Assembly (NCBI GenBank): GCA_014058105.1
Contig: JACGCM010000779.1
Coordinates: forward strand, 2,108,001 to 2,172,000
Direction: 5' to 3'
Source of the DNA: Kingdonia uniflora
Lineage: Eukaryota > Streptophyta > Magnoliopsida > Ranunculales > Circaeasteraceae
DNA length: 64,000 nt
Within the stretch, counting starts at the first letter, position 1; each line of letters opens with the position of its first letter. The translations under genes were made by a program, and so were the position numbers. The notes beneath the pieces were generated by a model. That model was not told the origin of the DNA. It worked only from the letters and a program-made list of their open reading frames with translations, and did no database searches. Of the stretch, positions 23,102 to 33,173 are shown one piece after another.

Positions 23102-23882
23102 AAGTTGTCCCTAATCATGGTTCCACTAGACTATGGATCGAACTAGAGATCCTTACATCATCGACAGGTAGCAAGGGATTTATTCCATGTAATTTTCCTT
23201 GATATTAAAGATTTTCTTTGTCGATCTAAGTCATCATAGCATTTTACAATGTTGTAAACTATGATAAAAATTTCATAGCAGGATAATACATGTGAATACA
23301 AGTAGTGCTATTTGGAGTTTCTTACTGGGTTATTTTCTTATTCTTGGAACTTACTAAGTGATTTACCTATTAGTTGAGTTGTTGTGTTGGTAATGTTGTT
23401 AACAACAGGGTATCGATTTTAAACATTACCAACATGGTTTCGATTTTACCTTGCAATTTGTTCGAGTAATGTAAAATTAGCTAACATGTAATTTAATTTT
23501 ACCTTACATTTTCTTCAGGAAAGGTAAAATAAGCTAGCAAGTAATCCTAATACGATCCATGGACACCCCTAGGTATATATATATATATTTGCAGAGGTAG
23601 GGATGTGTAATCATAATAATTGTAGGTTCAAAAAAATGTCAAACCATGAAATGTAGCACCATAGTTGCGACCAGAAGTAGTGTCGAATTCTATTATGGAA
23701 AATGTGAAACTAGAAGTATAGCTTAGTGTCGTGCATTTGAGGTTAATTCAACAAATATGAAATAAAAAGTAACGACGCCCAATGGGCAACCATATATTAC
23801 AGCTGACGTTGTTACTATGCTTAGGTACTCTCTCTCTCATTAGGTATTCTCTGGTCATGTTTGGAGTTGGGAAAAATTGATA

Positions 23883-23977
23883 GCGCCGAAGACTCGCATT
23901 TGTAACATATCGGTTAGATAGATAGCGCCAAAGGCGCGTCGACGTTGCTCATCGTGGCGAGCCACGGGTAGTACTAG
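23883..23977 (+). terminator. Helitron 3' end with three hairpins
   Basis: Two hairpins of the GCGCC-GAA-GGCGC type, about 40 bases apart, precede the stem CGTGGC-GAG-CCACG and CTAG. The same series, with the same order and similar spacing, closes H1 (19370-19419, broken) and H2 (20752-20835). In Helitrons the 3' hairpin marks the end of replication or transfer. Confidence 0.7.
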
Positions 23978-24082
23978 TATATATATATCAGCCAAAGTAC
24001 AAGAGGTTAAACTAACTTTGAGGATAGGTTAGTCTCAGGTTTATATATCAAACGTAAAATATTCGTTTGAATCTAAAGTTGA
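23978..24082. other. Spacer between Helitron H4 and gypsy element B
   Basis: AT repeat followed by unassigned sequence ending in GTTGA (24078-24082), the left target-site copy of element B. Confidence 0.6.
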
Positions 24083-24603
24083 TGATCGAGGAGGATTTGA
24101 AGAAGAAATGAGGTTTTTTTCAAATTTAACCAAAGTCGTTCGAACGAGATTTGGAGTCGTTCGAAAGACTTCTGGTCTATTCGAACAAAATTGATTTATA
24201 TTCGAATAGATTAAGTCCTGAGGTATTTTATTTGAATACAACTAAAGTCTATTCAAATACATTTTCTGTTATGTTTTCTGTTCAACTAGAGACTTGTTCT
24301 GTTCGAACAGAGGTACAATTTAGCCTATTTCTTCAGGCGTTTAAGGGCATATTTATCATATTTTGTAACTAGGACTTGTAACCCTTATAAAAGGGGCAAG
24401 GCTAGACAAGATTAGGTTATGTTAGATCAATAAAAGTTCTGAGATAGACTTAGTACTTGAGAGTAATTCTATTGTAATTAACTTTAATTAAGCAATTGAA
24501 GCCCGTAAAGGGATTTTTCCCAACCAATTGGTGTATTCTTCGTACAATTATTTATTTTAGGGTTTATCTATTTTAAGATAGACTTAAGGGTGATTGTAGT
24601 TTA
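24083..24603 (+). repeat. 5' LTR of gypsy element B
   Basis: Begins TGATCGAGGAGG and ends ...GTAGTTTA. It contains palindromes of three classes: CGTTCGAACGA (24134), TATTCGAATAG (24197) and TGTTCGAACAG (24299). A TATA box CTTATAAAAGG lies near 24387. It ends in TA instead of the usual CA. Confidence 0.85.
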
Positions 24604-26370
24604 TGGTCTCTACACATGACCGTCTCAAGCAAATAAATGAGAAGCTAGTGAGTCTGTTAGAGATTCAACGAAAACCTAATTCGAAGAAGAAGACCAATTT
24701 GGCGATGGGCAATTCCGAGGATCGACTTACGACTTTGGAAATGACAGTTTCTGACCTAACTTCTATTGTAGGGGAATTGGTAGAACAATTGCATCTCACG
24801 AACCTGGTAGATTATGATTCTAGTGATGGTAGAACAATTGGTAGAATAATTGGAAATGATAGTTTCTGGATGGAAACGACGATATTGCGGAGATAGATAG
24901 TAATTCTAGTAATGCCGAATCCGTCAAGGAGCGATCGGGTATTGGTAAGTCATCGAATCCTATACGTAATCTTCATATTAATTTTAAGTTTGAAATTCTG
25001 ATATTCAACAGTTCAGTCGAAGCTGAGATATTGGATAATTGGCTAGATAGGTTAGAAACTTATTTTTCCATTTACGAATACTCCAATGCTCATAAAATAT
25101 GCTTTTCTATATTGAAATTTGTAAGTTATGCCCTCACGTGGTAAAAATCTTATCAGAAACGCCACTATATAGGAAGTTTGAGTTGGAAAAAATTCAAAGT
25201 ATTAGTACGAAAGTAAGTTTATTCGATTGGGTATGAGCATGAGAGATGGTATAAATGACACAATTTGTGCCAAAAGTTTGAGCAGTCCATATAGGAGTAC
25301 ACTACGATGTTCCATAACCAAGCTTAGGTTTTAGACATGGATGTTGGCGAGTATGATGTGTTCATGAAGAACACGAAGGGTTTGTCGAAGTCCATTAGAA
25401 GAGAGTTAAAACACTTTATTGTGGCCAATATTGAGGACGCTACTGTGAATTCAATTGCTATTGAAGGCAAGTACTTGAAGAGTGACAAGGAAGACGGTGA
25501 GAACAAGTCGGGGTACAGGTCTAGTTAAAAATACGAGCATAAGGTAGAGTCCAAAGAAGAGGGGTCTTTATCCAAGGAGAATTATTGTAATCATTGTAAG
25601 GCGAGTGGGCATATTTCAGATAGATATTGGGAACTTCACCCAGAGCTTAGGCCGAAGGAGGAGAAGAGCAAGAAATAAAGATATGCACTAGCCGTAGAGG
25701 TTGTTGACCTTCCTAATTTAGATAAAGCGAATCCTAATCTTATACTTATATTTCAGCAGACTTTAACCACCGAGGAGGAGAGTCGAGAAGAGCTTTTTCA
25801 TGTCAGTATATATTCAGGTAAAGCCGAGCTTAGTCAAGGCCATTGTTGATCCGAGCAGTCAGAAAATTTAATTTTTGAGGCATTGGTGAAGAAGATGGGC
25901 TTGGCTACTACAGCTCATCCTAAGCCGTTTGGTTTGGGGTGGATTCAGAAAGATGCGGATTTAATGATCAAGAACCAATGTACATTCAATTTTACGATCA
26001 CTTAGTTTATTGAGGAGGTGACTTATGAGGTGGTTCCTTTTGATGTGTGTCAGGTCATCTTGGGTAGCCCTTATCTTTGGGACCGAGATGCGATTCATTA
26101 ATGTAGTATTCGCAAATATCGTCTTGTGAAGGAGGGAAAAGAATTCCATATCAATGATTGTAAGTTGCATGTCGCCACAAATAATATAGTAACGACGACT
26201 CAGGTAAAGCGGTTGGTTAATGCGAGTGGCAAATTTATATTATTGGTTCGACCGGTTCAAGAGGGTACGTTGGCTAGAGTGTTGTTTACAATGACAACGT
26301 CTTATAAGCAACATATTGACATAGGGAAGTTGCAAGAGGAGGTTGTTGTACATACTGATCACAAACCATT
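24603..26370 (+). pseudogene. gag: Gypsy element B gag and protease region (decayed)
   Basis: The first ATG (24603-24605) uses the last LTR base and the first two bases of the primer site. It reads MVSTHDRLKQINEKLVSLLE and later DRLTTLEMTVSDLTSIVGEL. The capsid part follows with stops (YFSIYEYSNAHKICFS near 25065). Then come VFMKNTKGLSKSIRRELKHF (from 25363), a zinc-knuckle CNHCKASGHISDRYW (25588-25630; last Cys changed to Tyr), and a protease-like KAIVDPSSQK (near 25835). The open frame to 26374 ends in VHTDHKPF, an RNase H word joined directly to the protease linker, showing the RT deletion. Confidence 0.8.
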
Positions 26371-26993
26371 CTAATTTTTAACTACACAGTCCAAGCAACA
26401 GCAAGCTCGCCAGATGAAGGGGATCTCGTATCTCCAACAATTCATTTTTCTTATACAACATAAGAAGGGAGTGGACAACAAAATGGTTAATAGGCTATCT
26501 CGACCCCCATTTCCAACTAATTCCGCTATGTTGGTTTATATGTAGATACAACCTATTTTTACATCAGAGTATGTTGTAGGATATGATGATCCCAAGGGGC
26601 ATAGTATATTTCACCAAAAGTTACTGCAAGGCAAGACATGTGAGTATGAATTAGATTTAGCGCCTTCTATGCAGATGTATTCGATGATTAATGCCAAGCA
26701 TTTGAAGCTGTTTGAGCCGTCTCTTTTAGATGAAGACTCTACAATCGACACTCGCCTACCGTCAGTTGATGACTTATAGATGAAAAGAGAAGATCCGTTG
26801 CAGGAGGATGAGATTTTAGAGAAGACAGTTCACACAACAAGACGAGGTAGTATTGAGTCGTTCCATGTTGGGCAGAAAGGTCAGCTACCTAGCAAGTCGA
26901 AGTGGTATACAACAGGGAAATGGGCATTACCGCATTCCAGCATGTCCAGTTCTTGCTTGAGCAGGAGCTCAAGACTCCTAAAGAGGGGAGCCA
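26371..26993 (+). pseudogene. Gypsy element B RNase H end and integrase tail
   Basis: Reads QQQARQMKGISYLQQF, HKKGVDNKMVNRLSRPP (RNase H end, near 26398-26510), then MINAKHLKLFEPSLLDEDS and DTRLPSVDD (near 26690-26775), the C-terminal region also present in element A at about 31320-31370. The integrase core that should lie between is absent. The polypurine tract AGAGGGGAGCCA (26982-26993) directly precedes the 3' LTR. Confidence 0.75.
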
Positions 26994-27498
26994 TGATCCA
27001 GGAGGATCTAAAGAAGAAATGAGGTTTTTTTTCAAATTTAACCAAAGTCGTTCGAACAATATTTGGAGTCGTTCGAACGACTTCTGGTCTATTCAAACAT
27101 AATTGTTTTCTATTCGAATAGATTAAGTTCTAAGGTGTTTTATTCGAATATAACTAAATTCTATTCGAATACATTTTTTGTTACGTTTTCTGTTCGAACA
27201 AAGACTTATTTTGTTCGAACAGAGGCGCGATTCTGTCTATTTCTTTAGGGGTTTAAGGGCATATTTGTCCTATTTTATAATTAGGACTTGTAACCCTTAT
27301 AAAAGGGGCAAGGCTATGCAATATTAGGTTATGTTAGATCAATACAAGTTCTGAAAGAGACTTAGGGCTTGAGAGTAATTCCATTATAATTAACTTTGAT
27401 TAAGCAATTGAAGCTCTTAAAGGGATTTCTCCCAACCAATTGGTGTGCTCTTCGTACAATTATTCATTTTAGGGTTTCTCTATTCGTATTGTGGATTA
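26994..27498 (+). repeat. 3' LTR of gypsy element B
   Basis: Starts TGATCCAGGAGG and ends ATTGTGGATTA just before GTTGA. It carries the same series of TTCGAA palindromes as the 5' LTR and the TATA box CTTATAAAAGG near 27297. A stretch of about 16 bases near its end is missing compared with the 5' LTR. Confidence 0.85.
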
Positions 27499-28150
27499 GT
27501 TGACTGAGTGCTTCTTATTATCTAGCTTTTCTTTTTTATTTATCTTGTAATTATACTACAGAAGAAAAAAGTCTCAAAGATGTTTCTTATTGTCTAGCGT
27601 TTCTTTTTTATTTATCTGGTAATTATATTACTGAAGAAATTCAAGGATGTTTCTATCAAAGCAATCAAAACATCCTATAGTTCTTACATTAACTAAACTA
27701 GATGTGACATGTCGTCAAAACTCCCAGAAAAGTGAAACCTATGTGTCTCAACGATAATAATAAACAGGTTTGGTTCAGGAAAAATAGCTTGTACTGACAT
27801 GTCTTAATTTTTCTGGACATAATGATTATATTGTTAGCTAGAATAACAAGGAGGACCATTTGTACAAAATGTGTGAAACCTGCCCATGTGCTCGGGTTAT
27901 CTGGTTTGCATCTATTCAAAGATGTACGTAGGAAGAATTTTTTACAACTGTCTATTTATACCCTTATCTAGGTTTGTACTGAATTAAGCAAGTGTTTTTA
28001 TACTATCAATGTCTTGAAACATGCTCCATTTGTTCAGTAGAAGGTTTATTTCCTTCCAGTTTTACCATGCCTGCGGTATTATTCCATCTCATGGTTGAGT
28101 TTCAATATATGAATTTGGCATACCCTATTTAATGATTTAAGCTTCAATTT
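27499..28150. other. No gene; 72-bp tandem duplication
   Basis: Two copies of about 72 bp lie at 27512-27583 and 27584-27653 (TTCTTATTATCTAGC / TTCTTATTGTCTAGC). The rest is AT-rich. The phrase TATCTGGTTTGCATC-ATTCAAAGATGTA (27897-27925) recurs at 60257-60285 on the far side of copia element 3. Confidence 0.5.
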
Positions 28151-29606
28151 AGGACTTTAGCCACATCCCATTTATGATTAGGGTTGGCAATTTAACCTAC
28201 CCCACCCCGCCCTTAATGAAGCGGGTATGGTATGACTATAGCGGGTATGGGGCGGGTTTGGTTTAAAAAAAAACCAATTTATTTATTAAGGTGGGTCTGG
28301 TTTTAGGCTCAAATCAATGGGGCCCGTCACCCAACCCAGATATAAAGGATATGACTTGAATACTCTTAAGTTAAACCAAATTCAAAGGACATATTAGTTA
28401 AATCCAGCCTCCTGTCTCCTCTCCTGTCTTTATTTCATCCTCCAGCCTTCTGTGTTCTGTCATCAGCTTCTTTTCATTTCAACCTCGAAACAATATTCTT
28501 CACCAAACTAACTTTCATTTGTGGCTCAAGTCAAGTGAGTGTTCTGATTGTACTGGATCTATGATGAAACTCACATTCTTCATCTAATAAGAAGAGTTTA
28601 GATTTTTCTTTCTTTCTTTCATCAGAGATCAAAACAAAGAAGAGAAGAAGTAAAATAAAAGATCTTTATTTGAAAGGTATCAATTCTCTCTTTCTGAATC
28701 AATTGGTATTCTCATACCTTTTGATTACCACTACTACTACTTGCTTTCATTAAAAAGATTGTAAAGTTTTAGTTAGAATTCTTCAAACCCCATTTATCTT
28801 TTTTACTCAACTGGTGACTCATTTCATTTCTTACCAATTCTGATTATCTATGTACCATCTATGTACCAGTATTCATCTCCATCTATGTACTCTATCATTA
28901 CAATCGGTATGAGACTCAATTCAATTTCAGACCCAAAATAGCATTCTTCACCAAACTAACTTTTATTTTCAACAATATTCTTGGAAAATAGTTTTTATCA
29001 AACCTCACACCAATCTTATGTTGCCAACTATTTTCCTTTTTCTCGTCTGAATCGCATCTCATCTTTGGTGTATTAATAATGCATATATTTCTTTAGAGTA
29101 TTGTAAAACTTAGATTCTGTTGACAATATTAAATAACACTGCATCAAGCATATGGATTTTTAAACAAGTGTTAAATGGGTGCTGGGACGGGTTTGGTATT
29201 AGCAAATTTAAACGGGTCGGGTTTGGGTATTCCCCATTTAAGTTAAATGGTATTAGGGCGGGTTTGGGGGTAGGGTAATTTGGCGGGTATGGGGACGGTA
29301 TTACTCCACCCGCCCCAAACCCAACCCATTGTCACCACTATTTATGATTTAACCTTCAATCTAGTAAGTCCATGAATTGTCACATTGAGATACGCACCCA
29401 TATAAATATTCAGTGTGTACATCCCATACCTTCAAATATAACTTTTTATCTAAATTCAAAATTGTTAGAACTTTAGCCACATCCCATTTTTTATTTAACC
29501 TTTAATCTAGTAAGTCCATGAATTATCACAGCGAGATACACACCCAAATAAATATTTAGTGTGTGTCCCATACCATTAAATATAACTATTCATCTAAATT
29601 CAAAAC
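28151..29606. repeat. About 145-bp tandem repeat, copy 1 split by a hAT element
   Basis: Copy 1 is 28151-28178 joined to 29349-29464; copy 2 is about 29465-29606. Both read CTTTAGCCACATCCCATTT, ATCTAGTAAGTCCATGAATT and ATCTAAATTCAAAA in the same order. The hAT element sits inside copy 1. Copia element 3 begins at the end of copy 2. No coding potential. Confidence 0.8.
28179..29340. mobile_element. Non-autonomous hAT element with 8-bp target duplication
   Basis: The left end TAGGGTTGGCAATTTAACC and the right end, read inverted, TAGTGGTGACAATGGGTTGG, are imperfect terminal inverted repeats of the common plant hAT type. TTTATGAT is duplicated exactly at 28171-28178 and 29341-29348. Both subterminal parts are rich in GCGGGTATGGGG and its complement. 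Length is 1162 bp, with no transposase frame. Inside is an imperfect direct repeat with ATTCTTCACCAAACTAACTT near 28497 and 28942. Confidence 0.9.
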
Positions 29607-29763
29607 TGCTAGGAGTAGGGTCCAAGCCCAAGCTAGGAACCCAACAAGGTTGGGGTATCCTATATGGACTCCTAGCAAGCCCATAGGCCCGATAGGGTTA
29701 TGAGGAGAGTTTAAGTAGATTAGGTAACTTATGTTGTAGGTTATATATATATATATATATATA
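29607..29763 (+). repeat. 5' LTR of copia element 3 (internally deleted)
   Basis: TGCTAGGAGTAGGGTCC to an AT repeat, then ACACGTTATCAGCACG. Compared with the 3' LTR, about 110 bases between the AT repeat and the LTR end are lost. The deletion has ends in simple AT sequence, so slippage or recombination is likely. Confidence 0.7.
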
Positions 29764-30535
29764 CACGTTATCAGCACGCAAGCTCTAGGAACGGGGAGGG
29801 CAAAAACTTACCTTCTAATCAAAGTTTTCAGGGAAACCAGGTGATCAAGAGAAGAGGTATTTTACAATTTTAAATACATATTCGATCACTTTCAAATCTA
29901 TACCATATGATAAATTATCATGGTTCAAAAATATATTTTTCCAATTTTTTTCGGATTGAAAATGAGGGTTTTTGGTGATTTTTACCCTTTATAAAGGTTG
30001 TATTCAAACTTATATATTTTTCTCTGTGGACATCGGATAGAGACAAGTTTACTTCGATTTAATAGCCTATTCTGAGAGCTTTCCAATGGTATATGACATG
30101 TTGATGTCCCAATCACTGGGAATAGCACGTTGAACCTAGGCAGTTCACAGCCAAAAATAGCGTCATCATTAACTACTGTGACGTCAGCAGTGACATATTA
30201 CGAGGACACGTAGCACATTGACGTGGCATGGCACGTGTGGCATGCCTAGGATGTGGCAGTCGCCGTACTATCACTGGCCAGTCATCAGAGATCTGTCGTC
30301 GGCCCGACGTCAGAAGTTTGCTAGATTATTTGCCAGACGGTCACCAGAATATTCCCCCCTGCAGTCACCGAAGGGATGAAGTGGCGGAAACATGTGTGGC
30401 ACGTGTACGTGACACGTATGCAGTTCGTGTGTATGACACATATGTGTAGTACGTGTGCATCCCGTATGTGTGGCACGTGTGACCTATGCATGTGTGGCAC
30501 GTGGCAGACCGAGTCATATCGGTTTTGGCCAGTTA
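29764..30535 (+). other. Copia element 3 leader with a dense cluster of ACGT-core motifs
   Basis: Non-coding leader beginning CGTTATCAGCACGCAAGC. From 30180 to 30510 the GC content rises and ACGT-core words (GGCACGTGTGG, GTGGCACGTGGC, GACACGTATG and others) recur, roughly once every 20-30 bases. ACGT cores are the binding core of plant bZIP and bHLH factors. The short open frames here are products of the repeat. The leader ends in AGTTA (30531-30535), the left target copy of gypsy element A. Confidence 0.6.
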
Positions 30536-31102
30536 TAATCCACAATACGATTGAGAAGCTCTAGTCAGTAGAGAAATACGAAGAACACCAATTGGTTTGG
30601 AAAAATAGAGAATTCGATTACTTAAAACGTAATAATTATAATAAAAAACCTCTCAAACCCTTAGCTTCTCTCAAAACTCTTTTCAGATATAACATAACCC
30701 TTAGAAAATAAACTAAGTTCCCTTTATATACTTGGGAACTCGAAAATCATTAAAGAATGGATCTCGAGGCAAAACAATGCCTGAGAATCAAAAACACTGC
30801 CAAAGTCATTCGAACGAACTAGAGAGTCGTTCGAACGACTTTACGACTGATTGGTCTAAACCATATAAACTTGCCAGTTTTCATTCAAACGAAAACTCAA
30901 CTCGTTCGAATGACATATTGCTCTAGGCCAAATTTTTAGTGGGAAAAACTAAAGTTGTTCGAACGAAAATACCAATCGTTCGAACAAAATATGGCTCTGG
31001 GCCAAAATTCTACTAGGATGGAATTTGGTCGTTTGAATGACTCTCAACATCGTTTGAACCACTTTGAAAATTTTCTAAATTGCCCTAGATCCTCCTAGAT
31101 CA
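30536..31102 (-). repeat. 3' LTR of gypsy element A
   Basis: In plus reading it begins TAATCCACAATACGATTGAG and ends GATCCTCCTAGATCA; on the minus strand it is therefore TG...TA. The TTCGAA palindromes (CGTTCGAACGA and variants) lie at 30808-31065, with GGGCCAAAATT-type words between them. The polypurine tract TAAAGGGGGGAGCCA (minus strand, 31103-31117) abuts it. Confidence 0.85.
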
Positions 31103-31119
31103 TGGCTCCCCCCTTTAGT

Positions 31120-32654
31120 AGCCTTGAGTTCCTGCTCAAGTTAAAACTGAAGATGTGGGAATGCGGCGATGCCCAATTCCCTGTTGCACCACTTCGACTT
31201 ACTAGGTAGCTTACCCTTCTTACCAACTCGGAACGATTCAATACCACCTCGTCTTGTAGTATGGACCTTCCTCTCTAGAATACCATCCTCCTATAATGGA
31301 TCTTCTCTTTCTATCCATATGTCATCAACTGACGGTAGGCGAGTATCGATTGTTAGCTTCAAATGTTCAGTATTAATCACCGAATATATCTTCATGAAAG
31401 GTGGCAAATCCAACTGGAATATATTGTCACCAATCTTTTTGAGTATAAAAAACAGACCATAACAGATAGGTTTGAGCTTCTTAGCTTCCCCCTTAAGCCG
31501 TTCCTTACCCAAATGCAACCAAACGAGGCCACCCTCATGAAAAGTACACTCAACCCGATGCTTGTTGTGGTGAGCCTTATACTTCGCATGAGTCTTCTTC
31601 AACTGAGCTTCAACCGCCTCATGAACATTGCTGATTCTCTCAATGAAATGCTAAGCTTTAACCTGCTCCTCTTCCTCCTTCCCTGACACCGTCTTATTGC
31701 CAAGACTAAACGCCAAATCAAAAGGGCTTTGCGGCAAGTACCCCAAACAAACTTTAAAATGAGACTTCAACGTGGAACCATGAATCGCCCGGTTGAATGC
31801 AAACTGAAGATACAGTAAACTCTCATCCCAATTCTTAGGATGCTTAATATGGAATCCTCGTAATAAATGTACCAAAGTACGACTAAGTACCTCTATTTGC
31901 CCGTCTGTCTACGGATGAAAAATGATACTTCTCTTCAACTTAGTTTCCATCATCTCCCATAACAATCTCTAGAAATACCCCAAAAAATGGCTATCCCTAT
32001 AAGAAATAATAGAAGAAGGGAGCCCGAAATACCTCTAAAAGTCTCTGAAAAACAATCGCGCTGCTCCTTCCCCTGTGACCATCTTCTGGCATGGAATAAG
32101 AATAATCATCTTGCTGAATCGATCCACTACCACAAATAAATAGTCATTCTTACACCTGGTCACGGGCAAACCACCCATAAAATCTATCGAAATGTTCTCC
32201 CAAGGTTAACTAGGAACTGGTAATTATAAGTACAGTTCTATCTTCCTATTAGAAGGTTTCGATGTGTTGCATAGCACGCAACCATGAATTACACGAGCAA
32301 CATCCACCTGCATCTTTGGGCAATAGACATAACGCCGTATATTCAAAAGAGTCTTCTCAACCCCAAAATGACCTGCCACCCGGGAACAATGTGCCTCTCA
32401 AATCCACTGTAAACGGTCACTACCCTCAGGAATTCATAGTAGACTGCCCCTGTATATCAAACCATCCTTCAGAACATACTCGCATATCTTGCCTTGCAGC
32501 ATCTTCTCGTGAATCACAATGAGCTCCTTGTTGTCGTCATACCCAGAAATGTACTCAGAAGGAACAATCGGTTGGATCGGTATAGCTACCAATAAAGTGA
32601 AAATAGTTGGTAAAGGGGGTCAGGAAAACATATTAGCCATCTTGTTGTCCATTC
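31120..32654 (-). pseudogene. Gypsy element A integrase and C-terminal tail
   Basis: Minus-strand reading from about 32200: VVDRFSKMIILIPCQKM, then a stop-broken core. HLLRGFHIKHPKNWDESLLY and LQFAFNRAIHGST follow (31651-31875), the region after the catalytic Glu. Next are AKYKAHHNKHRVECTFHEGG, LVWLHLGKERLKGEAKKL and EHLKLTIDTRLPSVDD (31291-31602), the C-terminal domain with no chromodomain seen. Upstream (about 32250-32650) is the linker from RNase H. Stops are frequent. Confidence 0.8.
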
Positions 32655-33101
32655 TGTAGTATCATATTCCCCAGATTCAACAAGAATAAGCCAACATTCT
32701 ATAGTCAAAGATAGCTCAACATCCTATAGTCGAAGACAACTCAACATTCTAGAAGATTCCATGAGTCCTTGAATTATCAAAAATAGCCATTGAAGCCTGG
32801 TCAAGAAGGAAATGCTAGAGATCTGCGAAGTTTCCCCACTACCCCCGGAATAGGAGACTATTTCTTTATTTTTGTAAACTGCCTGTATCTACTATAAATA
32901 TAGGCAGAGAATAGGTTCTAAAAGACCTCAAGTCTTATGATCATCAATCCTTAACACTAGCAACACTCTGAAATCTTGTAATAACTAGCATCTAGTAGAT
33001 TTTACATCAAATCCTCCTCGAGGTTGTGGTTTTTCTCACCTTTTACTAAGTTTTTAACGTAAAATCCTTGTTGTTTAGCTCTTTATTATGCAATCCTTAC
33101 A
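32655..33101 (+). repeat. 5' LTR of Tat element 3
   Basis: TGTAGTATCATATTCCCC to ...ATCCTTACA. It has a 25-bp tandem unit (AACATCCTATAGTCGAAGAC type) in two copies, against three in the 3' LTR, which accounts for most of the length difference. TATA box TATAAATA at 32893. Confidence 0.88.
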
Positions 33102-33111
33102 CACTATTAAA

Positions 33112-33129
33112 ATTTGCACCGTCTGTGGG
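33112..33129 (+). promoter_or_regulatory. Primer-binding region of Tat element 3
   Basis: TTTGCACCGTCTGTGGGA shortly after the LTR end, the standard phrase of Tat-lineage elements (usually TTTGGCGCCGTCTGTGGG). One G is missing here. Confidence 0.75.
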
Positions 33130-33173
33130 AAATCTATACTTTTTTCAACCATTTCCAATCTAAGCACCATCCG

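Larger units (their letters stand above)
22616..23977 (+). mobile_element. Helitron H4, complete ends
   Basis: TC at 22616 is preceded by A, and CTAG at 23974-23977 is followed by T, the expected insertion between A and T. The 5' end TCTATATTACATTACACAATG matches H1 and H3. The 3' end carries two GCGCC-GAA-GGCGC-type hairpins (23885 and 23928) and the terminal hairpin CGTGGCGAGCCACG (23953-23966), about 8 bases before CTAG. Length is 1362 bp. No replicase; non-autonomous. Confidence 0.72.
24083..27498 (+). mobile_element. Ty3/gypsy element B, non-autonomous deletion derivative
   Basis: LTRs at 24083-24603 and 26994-27498 flank 2.4 kb of internal sequence; GTTGA is duplicated at 24078-24082 and 27499-27503, which fixes both ends. 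The internal part contains gag, the protease region, an RNase H tail and the integrase C-terminal tail. RT and the integrase core are deleted cleanly at about 26340 and about 26640. Element A (30536-50817, minus strand) belongs to the same family and shows what is missing. B could only move with proteins supplied by another copy. Confidence 0.88.

Noticed and set aside
30228..30564. Open frames rich in Cys, His and Thr on both strands
   Set aside because: Product of the GTGGCACGTG repeats in the copia leader; frames on opposite strands mirror each other.
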